64,000 nt of DNA. It comes from Metridium senile. Lineage: Eukaryota > Cnidaria > Anthozoa > Actiniaria > Metridiidae. Positions 41,327-53,000 of this stretch are shown in pieces. The stretch lies in contig OX459101.1 in assembly GCA_949775045.1 (NCBI GenBank), forward strand, positions 10,939,101 to 11,003,100, read 5' to 3'. The notes under the pieces are model-generated. The model was not told where the DNA came from. It saw only the letters and a program-made list of their open reading frames with translations, and did not search any database. The translations under genes were made by a program, and so were the position numbers. Position 1 is the stretch's first letter; each line of letters opens with the position of its first letter.

Positions 41327-44300
41327 TCAAAGATTTGTCACAGGTCTCTTTTGTAACCAGGCCTTGATGCCAGGGACGTCGGCAATACGGTCGTGAAAGG
41401 CTTTCAACACAGGGAACCCATCAACTACAGACAAGTAATTATTGCAGGCATTGAAGACTGCGATGTCTGCCATTGTCATCTACGAAAAGAAAAAAATAAT
41501 ATCAATCATGATACGAATGTAATAAGATGTTTGTTTTTTGTAGTTTTCATAATAAATTTAAAACGACAAGGTTTTTACTCGACATTTCGATGCCATTTTC
41601 AAGAGTGAATATTTATTGCAAGTGAACGATAAATAAGTACAAATTTGTACTTATTTATCGCTCACTTGCAATAAATATTCACTGTTAAAAATGACGCCCG
41701 ATGGCGTCGAAACGTCGAGTAAAAGCCTTGTCGTTTTAAATTTGATTATGATATGAATGTAATACTGACGACATAATTGTTTTTCAATGTAAATTTGAAT
41801 AAATGTCATATTATTTTTTTTTTTTATTGTAAAGAACTGACCTGATCACCGACGAAAAATGCCTTTCCTTCCTTGTTGGTCTTCAACATTTTCTCCATCT
41901 TTGTGAAAAAGTCTGGTAAGTGTGTGTTGTCATACTCGTCTTTGTAAACTTGCTATTGAAGAAGAGAAAAAAATAAATAAAAATAACAAAATAAAAAGTC
42001 ACTTTTTTAACGTCTCAATCTTTCTAGCTGGACACGTGTGCCCTACTAATTGTGGAGACTCAGACACACACTCACTACCTCTACGTTAATTATTTTGCAC
42101 ACAACTCGGCTCACACGTTCATTTTTGCGGAGGGATGAAAACCGGATAACCCAGAGAAAAACCCTCGTGGCATAGGAGAGAAGAACACATCAAACAAACT
42201 CAACTCACATATAATCCATGCCCGAGCCGGGACTCGAACCTGGACCACAGCGGTGAGAGGCCAGCACTCTCACCGCTATCAAGATGATAGGAATATAGCG
42301 TTGAATAATTAATGGAGGACAAAACTGAGAGAACGACATGTAAATGACAAAGTGAGAAAGAACGAGGACATCCTTGATGATGACGATTTTGATGTTTATG
42401 AAGACTTGATGCTGATAATGATAAAAGTGGTAGTGGCGATAGATGATGACAGTGATGATGAATATGATGTCAATGTTGATAACGGTGAAGATGTTGATGA
42501 TAATGATGATGACGGTGGTGGTGGTGATTACGATGGTGGTGATGATGATGATGATGGTGATTGTGGTGATGATGGTGATTGATCATGAGGTGATAATGAT
42601 GATGGTGATTGTGGTGATGATGGTGATTGATCATGAGGTGATAATGATGATGGTGATTGTGGTGATAATGATGATGGTGATTGTGGTGATAATGATGATG
42701 GTGATTGAGGTGATAATGATGATGATGATTGTGGTGATAATGATGATGGTGATTGAGGTGATAATGATGATGGTGATTGTGGTGATAATGATGATGGTGA
42801 TTGTGGTGATAATGATGATGGTGATTGAGGTGATAATGATGATGGTGATTGTGGTGATAATGATGATGGTGATTGAGGTGATAATGATGATGGTGATTGA
42901 GGTGATAATGATGATGATGATTGTGGTGATAATGATGATGATGATTGTGGTGATAATGATGATGATGATTGTGGTGATAATGATGATGATGATTGTGGTG
43001 ATAATGATGATGGTGATTGAGGTGATAATGATGATGGTGATTGTGGTGATAATGATGATGGTGATTGTGGTGATAATGATGATGGTGATTGTGGTGATAA
43101 TGATGATGATGATTGTGGTGATAATGATGATGATGATTGTGGTGATAATGATGATGATGATTGTGGTGATAATGATGATGATGATTGTGGTGATAATGAT
43201 GATGGTGATTGAGGTGATAATGATGATGGTGATTGTGGTGATAATGATGATGGTGATTGAGGTGATAATGATGATGGTGATTGAGGTGATAATGATGATG
43301 ATGATTGTGGTGATAATGATGATGATGATTGTGGTGATAATGATGATGATGATTGTGGTGATAATGATGATGATGATTGTGGTGATAATGATGATGTTGA
43401 TTGTGGTGATAATGATGATGATGATTGAGGTGATAATGATGATGTTGATTGTGGTGATAATGATGATGGTGATTGAGGTGATAATGATGATGGTGATTGA
43501 GGTGATAATGATGATGGTGATTGAGGTGATAATGATGATGGTGATTGAGGTGATAATGATGATGGTGATTGAGGTGATAATGATGATGGTGATTGAGGTG
43601 ATAATGATGATGGTGATTGTGGTGATAATGATGATGGTGATTGAGGTGATAATGATGATGGTGATTGAGGTGATAATGATGATGGTAATGATTATGTCAA
43701 TGATGAAAGCAGTAGTGGCGCTGGATGATGGCAGTGATGACGAGGATGGTGTCAATGTACGTTGATAACGGTGAATACGTTGATGCTATAACGACGATGG
43801 TGATGATAATGATTATGGTGATTATGATTATGTCAATGAGATGGTGATAATGATGATGGTGATGATGACGATGGTGGTGATGATTATGATTATGTCAATG
43901 ATGAAAGTGGTAGTGGCGCTGGATGATGACAGTGCTGGCAGTGATGAAGAAGATAGTGTCAATGTTGATAACAGATTGTGGTGATAATGATAATGGTGAT
44001 GACGACGATGGTGGTGATGATGATGATGAAGGTGATGATGAGAACGATAGTGGCGATGATAATGATGCCAATAATGATGGTGATGATTATGATGTCAATC
44101 ATCATGGTGATGGTGGTGATTGAAATGCTGGAGACGAAATGACAATGATGATGAAATGACAATGATGATGTCAATTGCGGTAGTGACGATAATAATGTTG
44201 AATGAATCAATGATAAGACGAACAAATGAATGAATGCATGATATAATGCATGATGGCTGGTTGACTGTTGTCTCCTCCGCAGGCAACCCTTTTTTATTTC

Positions 44301-47300
44301 TTTTCCCTCTCATGGGATCCCTTTGTCCCTCAGTCCCTCCCGGTCACTCGAGACAATAAAAAAAACGGATCGGAGACGTGACTGAATGTATAAATCTACC
44401 TTCAGCTTCTCATCTTTCTCATAGTAGTACTTGATGCGTTTTGCTGCAAGATCGTTCTCTGTGTCAACAATCATGTCACACTTGGCTATTTGAAGACTTT
44501 CTTTTGGACAAAAACCTAACACACAAATAAATTCATAAATATCTTTAAAACAATTATTGGTTAAACGAAATAAGCCTCATGCATCGATTCAAAGTTTTCT
44601 CAATACAAGCCTATTAAGAGCCGCCTTATTTATTTGGCTTGATAGTACCAATTTCTCCCCATTTTCAATGAGAATGTGAATAAATGTATACTTAAAATGA
44701 TAAAGGATATTCATCGTGGATATGAGATAAGTAGAATGATATTCATTTGTCTCACGAGTGTCGAAAGTTTGGACCGCGATGTTTCGACTGCTACTGATAG
44801 TATTCATCAGGCGATGGGAAGAATGAATGATGTTTAGTCTTAAATACAGGCATCTTTATAACCTGGTCTAGTCTTATGAAAACACACAATACGCTAGTAG
44901 ATTGTAAGTTATTCGTTTGTTATGAATGTTGAAGGATTGGACCGCGACGTTTCGACTGCTACTGCTAGTCTTCATCATGCAATGAGTAGAATGAATGATG
45001 TTAGGTTTTATATACTGTCTTCTTTATAGTCTAGTCTAGTCTTATGAAAATACACAATGTGCTACTTGATTCTAAGTCATTCGTTTGTTTCACGAATGCC
45101 GAAGGTTTGGACCGAGGCGTTTCGACTGCTACTGCTAGTCTTCATCAGGCGATCGGTTGAATGAATGATGTAAGGTTTTATATACCGGCTTCTTTATAGC
45201 CTATAGTCTAGTCTTCTATGAAGGCACACTATACTCTAGTAGATTATGAGTTATTCGTTGAGGGTCGTACAGTGGTATTCTCGTGATGCTTGATTAGCCT
45301 TTTTTATTTTCCGAGAAACGTGAATTTAATTTTATCCGTGATCCGTGACTCAAATGTTTTGCGTGACCCGTGAAGAACTTGATTCAATAACCGATATTCG
45401 TGATTTCGCCCCTCTCACGTGATTTAGACCTCCTTTGATTTATTTATATACTTTTTTTATATTCAGTTTCTTCAAACACTCCTTATTTGCCAAGTTTTTT
45501 ATGTGTTAGAGTCGGGTAAAAGAGTGCGTTACTTCTATATTTGCGTGGTTCGTGAAAATAAAATGTTGACATGCGTGATCCGTGATTTTTTTTGGCCGTG
45601 AACCGTACCAGAGAGCCCCCTTTACGGCCCCCTTCGTTCGTTTCACGAATGTCAAACACTACTGCTAGTATTCATTAGACGATGGGTTAGTTACCCTCCC
45701 ATGGAGATCTAGATTTATTGTTCGTACGTACCAGTCTCTCGCGCCACGAATCTGAATATAGCCATTGACTGGGAGAACTTCTCATCATCTACTTCAATCA
45801 TTGGTAATTGACCTAGCGGCGTTACATTATCTGAAATAGAAATACAGTGGAACCCCGTTAATCCGGCCACCGAAGGGACAGCCCAAAGTGGCCGTATTAA
45901 CGGGGTGGCCATATTAAGGTATCAGGGGACAAAATCGATATGTCTTTTTGAAAGTCGCGTAGTTCGTACAGCTTTTAAAATATTCGTAATAAAGTATATA
46001 TATTCTTAAAGCTAAAAGAACAAAAATTACGATATTGAAATCGAATTTGTAAAAGATAAAAAAGTTTTGAAGTTATTACGGGTACATTTTATAGAGAATG
46101 TATGAGCATGCATTTCGTTGGGACCTAAAAGAGTGGCCGCAATAACGGGGTGGCCGTATTAAGCGGGAGGCCGTCAGGCGAAATCGAGCGTTCGGATCAA
46201 TCGAACGCGATCGAATGATTTGATTCGATTGCATTCGGCAATCGAATGAAATCGAATTCACAAAAATGTAGAGAAATTCGACTGCAATCGAACATTCGCT
46301 TGCAAGCATAACACATTTTTATTAATTTACAGTTGTAACTAGAAAAAAAAGATGGTTTTATTATCATAATTTATATATATTACTGTAAATTTACGTTTAT
46401 TCGTATGGTACTCAATTGTAATCAACCATTCGATTGTTCGGAAATCGAATGCAATCATCGAATTCAAAATTTTTTTGGCGTTCGATTTATATGATTGTGT
46501 TCGATTGTTTTCGATTTCCGAATCATTCGATTGACTACGATAAAGGAAAACCGCAATGCCTTTTGACACAATACGAATTGCGTGACGACACAAAGGAGCG
46601 GCTGCATAGAAGGCTACAACCCCAGTTGGACACGGGTGAAAAATGCACTGCGCACGCTCGGAAGACGGTCGTGTTTACAATAAAACCATTGGAGATTTAC
46701 CGGCGTTTGGTAAATCTTAAAAGTAAAGAAAGTTCGTGGAACGTTAGTGCTTATATTCCCCTAACACATTACATTAGTTGTTTTCTCTCCCTTGTCAAAT
46801 AATACAAGCGAAATTCGCTTAATACATAACCACACGAAGACACGAAACCCTTCATAAAATCTTCAGTTAGTCTTGTGAATTAGAACCCTAATTCGTACCG
46901 CTGTGAATTCGAAGAGACACCGTAAAGCATCAACAAAGCGTAAATCGAATCAAAAACTGATTTGGCTGACAGATGTTTCTATGATCAATAGATACAGTGC
47001 TTTATGCATACACTTTATCAAAAAGCTTTACTTTTTGGTTTACCCTGGATGCCAGAGGTTTGAGAATTTTTTACAATTTAAAGTAGTTTCGAGGACTATT
47101 TTGTATGTATTTTGCTTATTTGGTAGATCGTATTATTCCCTACAAAAGAATTAAAAAATAAGCCCCTCTAGAACTAGGGTACATTTAACTTGGTTCAAAC
47201 ATTTTATGAATTAATTCTAGTCCAGGATTAAATAGCCATATTCAAATTTAGAACTTTTCTGGTTTTATCGAAACACAAGTAGGATAGAGAACAATAACGA

Positions 47301-48033
47301 ATAACCTCGATGAACTCCAGGGACTAAAGATATTCTCAAAAATAAACAATTTTAAACATTCTCAAGTTACTTCTAAAACTCTTGGTCTGAATTATTGCGC
47401 ATGCATGCAAATAAAACTAAAAATTATCATAAAATCCAGAAGAAAAAGTAGCAAGAATTTTGTCAGATTCGACTAAAGGAAATAGATGTACATAATTTCT
47501 TTACAAATGGTATCAAAATGTCTCCTTTCCCGAGATGCAAGTTTCATATTTTATACACTCCAAAGCTTTGGCAAATCTCAGATAAAATTCTAAAATACTA
47601 TACGTATAAATACGAAGAACACTTATTAGACTTATTATTCAAAGAATAAGATTGCCAGCCAGAACCAGGGATTACCTATTAAACGAGCTACACATTGTTT
47701 GAAACTTAAAATATTTCCTAAACATAAGCAGCTGACCATATTAAAGTACTTCAAATCCCCCCCATTATAAGTTCTTAATATGAGATATCTCACCGTACAT
47801 TTTCATTAAAGTAAAAGCATTTTAAGTATTTAAAACTTGTAATAGCTATTGAAGATACAAAAATCATACCAAAATAGGCTTATATGTAAATTATAAATAC
47901 CTTTTTTCATCTGCTGCCATTCTTCCATCGAGTGCCTCAGATCTTCAAATTCGACACCAGCAGCCACAAAGCAGAGCCGTGAAATCTCTGCACGGCCACG
48001 GACATTGAAGTAGTGTAGTTTGTACTGAGGCAT
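41327..48033 (-). CDS. Sigma-class glutathione S-transferase (HPGDS/S-crystallin-like)
   Basis: Five exons join in frame to 203 codons plus TGA: 47901-48033, 45732-45830, 44400-44515, 41842-41952, 41327-41479, with phases 1,1,0,0 and consensus splice sites. The length is that of a normal sigma GST. It conjugates glutathione to electrophiles in the cytosol; sigma members include prostaglandin D synthases and lens S-crystallins. Tyr8 in [12 protein letters not shown] is the expected catalytic tyrosine. [10 protein letters not shown] holds the cis-proline of the thioredoxin-like domain, and [12 protein letters not shown] the QS glutathione contact. The C-terminal helical domain has [22 protein letters not shown] (N-capping motif region) and ends [10 protein letters not shown]. 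Introns carry a ribozyme-like repeat array and a 24-bp minisatellite. Two decayed copies of its 3' end lie downstream. Which sigma function applies cannot be told from sequence. Confidence 0.9.
41545..41755. mobile_element. ~210-bp palindromic element in GST last intron
   Basis: 'aaacgacaaggtttttactc' at 41560 pairs with 'gagtaaaagccttgtcgttt' near 41718-41737; the centre is 'gaacgataaataagtacaa' against its complement. The text 'gacgcccgatggcgtcgaaac' resembles half a hammerhead core, but the CTGATGA box is missing. Confidence 0.7.
42010..42280 (-). mobile_element. tRNA-derived SINE
   Basis: The minus strand shows an A-box-like start near 42275, the B box GGTTCGAGTCC at 42230-42240 and CCCGGCTCGGGC, then a ~200-bp body ('cacgagggtttttctctggg', 'ttatccggttttcatccctc'). 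Body or head fragments recur at 20785-20905 and 7722-7795. Confidence 0.65.
42352..42575. repeat. GAT-rich microsatellite flanking the minisatellite
   Basis: Imperfect GATGAT repeats merging into the 24-bp array; noncoding, inside a GST intron. Confidence 0.7.
42576..43690. repeat. 24-bp minisatellite with 192-bp higher-order pattern
   Basis: About 45 copies of a unit of the type GATAATGATGATGGTGATTG + (A/T)GGT. Two sites vary: GGTGATT or GATGATT, and GAGGT or GTGGT. The order b,a,b,b,c,c,c,c (a = GGT/GTG, b = GGT/GAG, c = GAT/GTG) begins at about 42817 and 43201, with b,a,a,a,c,c,c,c from about 43009, giving a 192-bp period. It lies in the GST intron between exons 44400 and 41952. Confidence 0.85.
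43691..44200. repeat. Degenerate GAT-rich repeat
   Basis: Contains near-duplicates of the minisatellite's left flank ('atgatgacagtg', 'gtagtggcgctggatgat' at 43713 and 43910, compare 42430), which suggests that a whole block has been duplicated around the array. Confidence 0.7.
44690..45262 (-). ncRNA. Retrozyme-like tandem ~170-bp repeat with three hammerhead-like cores
   Basis: Three direct repeats with period 168-170 bp. Each holds a minus-strand hammerhead pattern: 44773-44815, 44941-44983 and 45111-45153. Unit 1 reads GC-CTGATGA, a stem with loop, AGTC-GAAAC-ATC, GCGGTCC. Unit 2 has ATGATGA but a good GACT/AGTC stem II and GAAACGTCGCGG. Unit 3 has CTGATGA, GACT/AGTC, GAAACGCC. In units 1 and 2 the bases before CTGATGA (ATCGC, ATTGC) can pair with GCGGT after the cleavage site, giving a type I hammerhead with minimal helix III. 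A fourth degraded piece lies at 45633-45690. It lies in the GST intron between exons 45732 and 44515, in sense orientation. Each copy has at least one core change, so none is certainly active. Confidence 0.6.
45300..45460 (-). repeat. Interspersed repeat, inverted match to 1-170
   Basis: 'ttttccgagaaacgtgaatt', 'cgtgacccgtgaagaacttg' and 'gatattcgtgatttcgc' are the complement of the window's first 170 bp. A related 'cgtgatccgtgatttttt' piece lies at 45575-45590. Confidence 0.7.
45845..46175. mobile_element. Interrupted copy of the 'cagtggaaccccg' MITE
   Basis: The left end 45845-45917 matches 3219-3297. About 210 bp of other AT-rich sequence follows, then 'aacggggtggccgtattaag' resumes at 46144. 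The right TIR is lost. Confidence 0.65.
46185..46545. repeat. ATTCGAT-rich inverted repeat
   Basis: Arms 46185-46290 and 46425-46545 are made of 'atcgaatg' / 'cattcgat' motifs in opposite orientation. Low complexity, noncoding. Confidence 0.6.
46546..47039. other. GST first intron, no gene seen
   Basis: It holds a solo end of the hairpin family of 17821-17899 (46579-46615). A 122-residue open frame crossing 46434-46802 has no domain I recognise. Confidence 0.4.
47040..47181. mobile_element. MITE, 'taccctggatgccagaggtt' TIR, copy 1
   Basis: Begins 'taccctggatgccagaggtt' and ends 'agaactagggta'. Shares 'taaagtagtttcgagga.tat' with the copy at 48247-48402. It lies in the first GST intron. Confidence 0.7.
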
Positions 48034-48246
48034 AGTGGAATCAAAGTTCTAAGTAGCGTGCTTCTCTCGTCTCTTTGATATAAACTATTGTGAAATAGGC
48101 TATTGTAGACAGAGACGCTGAAATACTGTATCTTGTAAATATTTAACTAGAGGTCAGTGGTGATGACGTATCGCCTACGTAGAAAGCTTTTCTTTCAGGG
48201 GGTAGGGGATAAACGTTGTTTTATGTGTGGTAATAGACGTCTTGGT

Positions 48247-48402
48247 ACCCTGGATGCCAGAGGTTTGATAATTTTTTTACGATTTAAAGTAGTTTCGAGG
48301 AATATTTTGTATGTATTTTGTTTGTCGTGACTCAATAGCTAGTCGCTTTGCGACTCGTAATATTCCCTATAAAAGAAAATCACCCCTCAGGAACCAGGGT
48401 AA
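48247..48402. mobile_element. MITE, 'taccctggatgccagaggtt' TIR, copy 2
   Basis: Complete ends 'taccctggatgcc' and 'ggaaccagggta'. It is about 210 bp upstream of the GST start codon, so it may affect that promoter; no effect is shown. Confidence 0.75.
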
Positions 48403-48739
48403 CGTGTTAGGGAAGGGGGAGGGGGAGGGTTTTAAGAAGAGAAGAATTATGTATGAGAATCAAAGTCCTTTGGCGTTTAAATAAATTGAATAGAGGAAAG
48501 AAAGTAGTCTCGTTGCGTTGTTTGTGATCTTTTTTGAATATCAATACATGACCTTATTGATAAACTGCATCTTTATAAGGCCTTAATTTTACCCTATACT
48601 TTAGCTAGAATTAAGGAGTTTTTTAGGAGTTTTTGCTGATTTTCTAACAATCAAGGGCTTTTCAAGTGCTCTTAAAAACGTAAATCAAATCTAAGGAGTT
48701 TTCAAGGAGTAGCACGAACCCCGCGCTTAATATTGCCCT

Positions 48740-49935
48740 ATGTCGCCACTAATTTTCCTATATTTTTTCTATAATCGCCTTAAATCTAAAGTATTCAAGA
48801 TGGATATATTATTGTTGGAACGACTCATAATAAATGAAAGGGAATTCGAAGTGGAATCGAAAAGACGCATGCTTTGGTCTATTGTAATATCACTTGGTGA
48901 TACGAAAATGACGGTAACAAATAGGAAAAAACGCAATGCGATGTTTACGTTTGCATTTTCGTTAGAACGATTACGGATCGCTTTGGGTAGAAGGAAATTT
49001 TTATTTATAACGCAATCATTTTAAAGTAATCAAGGATAAGAACTCTTGTATGGCGAAGGCGTCTTAGGAGGCGAAACTGAAGAAGAACGTAAGGAGAACG
49101 TAACTTAGTTGTTTGTGTTTTTGTTGGAATAATTACAAGTCGCATTAAAAGGTAGACGCAAGGTGTAATCGCAAAGACGGACGATTTCGTTTTTAACGCA
49201 ATCATTTTAAAGGACGTAAGGACAAGAACACTTGGTGATACGCAAACACGTAAGAAAAACGTAATGATATGTTTTCGATCGCTTTATCGCAGACGAACAA
49301 TTTCGTTTATACGCGATCATTTTAAAGTACGTAAGGATAAGAACCCTGGGTGGGATGCGTAAATGACAACACGTAAGAAAAACGTAATGATATGTTTTCG
49401 ATTGCTTTAGGTAGACGCAAGGTAAATCACAGACGAACGATTTCGTTTTTAACGCGATCATTATAAAGTACGTATATAAGGATAACAACACTTGGTGGTA
49501 CGAAAATGACGGTAACAAATAAGACAAAACGTAATGAGATGTTTGCGTTTTCATTAGAACGATTACGGAACGCGATCGCTTTAGGTAGACGCAAGGAGTA
49601 ATCGCAAAGACGGAAGATTTCGTTTTTAATGCGATCATTTTAAAGTACGTAAGGATAAGAACACTGGGTGATACGCAAATGAGCAACACGTGCGGAAAAC
49701 GTAATGAGATGTTTGTGTTTTCGTTAGAACGATTACGGAACGCGACCGCTTTAGGTAAACGCAAGGTGTAATCGCAAAGGCGGACGTTTTCGATATTGCG
49801 ATCGTTTTAAATTGAACTGACCACGGATAAAAACATTCTGGTGATACGTAAATGACGGTAAAACGTAATGAAAACGTAATAAGAACGTATACATTTTCAT
49901 ATTTAAGACTCGACAGAAAAGCAAGTCGGACAACC
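48740..49935. repeat. Degenerate tandem repeat, ~115-190-bp units
   Basis: 'aaggataagaacactt.ggtgatacgcaaatgac', 'cgctttaggtagacgcaagg' and 'gcgatcattttaaagtacgt' recur about six times (unit starts near 49030, 49217, 49333, 49468, 49652, 49823). It fills the gap between the TMCC 3' end and the GST 5' end. Confidence 0.8.
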
Positions 49936-49967
49936 TGACAAGTGATCTTTCATTGAAAATTGCTTGA

Positions 49968-49973
49968 TTTTAT
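49968..49973 (-). promoter_or_regulatory. TMCC polyadenylation signal
   Basis: AATAAA on the minus strand, about 115 nt after the TMCC stop codon at 50087. Confidence 0.55.
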
Positions 49974-50086
49974 TGGAGTATCTCATGCAAACTTATTTCA
50001 CTTTGAATAAATTAAAACCATATGTATATCATTATATTCACAATAAATAAAATTACCCAATTCATGCATTATAATTTCTACCTATA

Positions 50087-53000
50087 CTACGAATTATGCT
50101 CCTTAAAGAAAAAATTTCGAATCGGTGATGTAAGGCTGTTGAACCTGCTTCGTGCACCCTCGGTGTTTCGTTGCAGAAGGTTCGATATCGCCATGATCAA
50201 ATCACTATCTTGATATTTCCAAATTAATAAGAATACTACCACTATAACACTTGTAGACATTAATCTTTTTCTGTAGAAAAAAGAAAGAAAAGAAAAGCAT
50301 TATTTTAGGGGAATAATTTTTCCCCATATAGAGGGGGAATAATATATATTCCAATATCTCCCACCAAACACTGCGAACACCACAGCTTTAAAATTCAACT
50401 CACACCTCAGCTTTGGAAAAGCAAACACCGCGCACTGAAGGCATTTACATCACCGTAACACCGTACTTTGATAATTTTTTCACCGCAACACCGCAAAAAA
50501 TATTCATCAACACCATACGCTCGAGTAGAAAGCCGATTTGCACTCGCGAACTTAAGATTAACGGATTCAATCTTGAATACTCGTTCTTCAGTTTAGTGCT
50601 CGTTCTTACAAAAACGAGTACTCCCGAGGGGATGCCACTCAACTCACAAACTCTAGAGTAATGCTTCACAACGGATAGACGTCGTGAGTGAATGTCTCTA
50701 TAGCTGTGCATACATACATACCTAGTTCTAGTGAAAGGAACAATTAATCTACCAATAGAAGTGAAGATAATAAGAATGATAGCCAATACTGCTAACACGA
50801 CGCTAAGAAACTTAGAAAGAAGAGCTTTAGCCTGTACACTTTGTTCCAGGTATTCGTCCAGGGCACCGACCATTTGCTGGTTTTGTTGCTGGACAGTTTC
50901 GACTTTACTGATCTGGAAACATACATAAATATTAACAGTCTTGTTTATCAGTGGTGATTTTTATGTGATAATATAGTTCAGGGATACATGACGCCTATAA
51001 AATGTGTTAATATACTGTTAAGGTATCATCATCGTTATCACTATCATCATCATTATTATCATCATCAATATTTAGGCGTAATGATTGTTAATATCATCAT
51101 AGTTATCACTATTATCATCATTATCATCATCATCAATATTGAGGCGTAATGATTGTTAATATCATCATAGTTATCACTATTATCATCATTATCATCATCC
51201 TCCTCATCACGATCCTTAACGTTAACATCATCATTATCATCACTATCATCATCATTACTATCATCATCATTATCATCATAAACAATGTTATCACTATCAT
51301 CATCCCTATCATCATCATTATCATCACTTCATCACTATCATCATCATCACTATCATCACTATCTTCATCATCATCATTATCATCACTATCATCATCATCA
51401 CTATCATCATCACTATCTTCATCATCATCATTATCATCATCATCATCATCATCATCCCTTTCATCATCATTGCTATTATCTTTGCTACAGTGTCTTACCC
51501 TAGTAACATACGAGTCCAAAGCCTCCTCTATTTCTCCGGCTCGTTCTGATAATCTATACTCTACGCACTCCAGTCGTTCCTCTGACCGTTCTAACTCGAT
51601 CTTCAAACTCATCATCTATAAGAACACAAACAAATCGGTGAATAAGGACATGCCTATTTACTCAGGCTAACCCGCAGGGGAGCCTGAGTCTAGGTTTACC
51701 TTTTCTATCTATGGGTCTATCGTTGTGTCGAGATTACACATGACGTAATGGTACAGGTAATTCATAACTACTCTATGTTGTAGCCTAAATAAACGCACTA
51801 AGTGCTTCTTCCCTGGTCAATGTTGGTATGGTTGTGTTCGACAATGCTGAAGCCGTCATGCAAAATTGATTTAGGGGGAGAGGGGACGATTTAGTCACCA
51901 CATATAAACTATTCGGTAGTAGTAATTTTGATTTGATTTGATGGTTTTAGTGTTTTTCTCTAGTCAAGTTCGTAAGGGTATATTACCAATCAAGAACCAT
52001 CCATATGAAATACATATTTAAATAATAAAATATTTGAAATACTTGAGTACAAATATTATACCCCTGAAACAAGTAGTACTAATTAGTACTAAATAGTGCT
52101 AATTAAACAATAGAAAACAATAGAATTCGCATAAAATATCACCATTTAGTACTATTTATGTTTCACGCTTTTAATGTTTGTACTCTATGCGCGCCTTGAT
52201 TGGCTGGCTACCGTGTTAATATCAGAAAACAGAGATAACTCAGCAAAACAAAAAGGTTATAAAGATTTTATAAAGCAATATATAAAACGTCCTTGCCGTT
52301 AAGTCGAGGATTGGTGTGACAACTAAACTGACCTCGTTTTTACGATGCACTAGTGCAATGGTGACCTACTAACCTCGTTTTGATGCAGCTCCGTCATGTC
52401 ATTCCATTGCGATGTTAAATCATTTAATTGACATTGAAGATGCTAAAACATAAAATGAAACATCCATAATCAAACAAGCAGTGACTATTCATGTAATACC
52501 ACATGGCTTAATAATATGCGTTTACTAATCAGAAACACATGCAACGAAGAAACCAAAGTTTTTACACTAGAGTAGTTTCACATAAGCCGGTTCCTTGTAT
52601 GCTAATGTGTTTCTTATATCTCGTAAACACGTAAATTCATTATATTTCTTGTCAACGACCTCATTAACATATAAGAAATACATTAGCATACAAGAAGCGG
52701 CTTATGTGAAACTACTCTTCTATATCCTTATAAAATTCATGAATAATTAATGAGCAATTGACAAAAGAATTCACGTCCATGACGGAGGTTGTAAATCTCA
52801 TACAGATTTCGTCCTGATTTGCATAAGTTTCAACTTGAATTTTCTCGGCCAGATTTACATTTATCTTGACAATTTTAGTAAAATATGAAAGAACTAACGT
52901 TGGACTTTCATAAGTTCTATACAATATTCGCGTCCGATCTGTATCCGATATACAACGGCTCGTCTTCGACTCGCCGTTGTATATCGGATACAGATCGGCC

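Noticed and set aside
41690..41725. Hammerhead in the GST last intron palindrome
   Set aside because: Strong stem GACGCC/GGCGTC and GAAACGTC are present, but no CTGANGA box precedes the stem.
42443..43765. 440-residue Met/Ile/Val frame and the minus-strand Ile/Thr frame
   Set aside because: 24-bp minisatellite inside a GST intron; length is a product of the unit size.
46434..46802. 122-residue frame as a gene
   Set aside because: It starts in ATTCGAT-rich inverted repeat, has no recognised domain and lies in a GST intron on the opposite strand.
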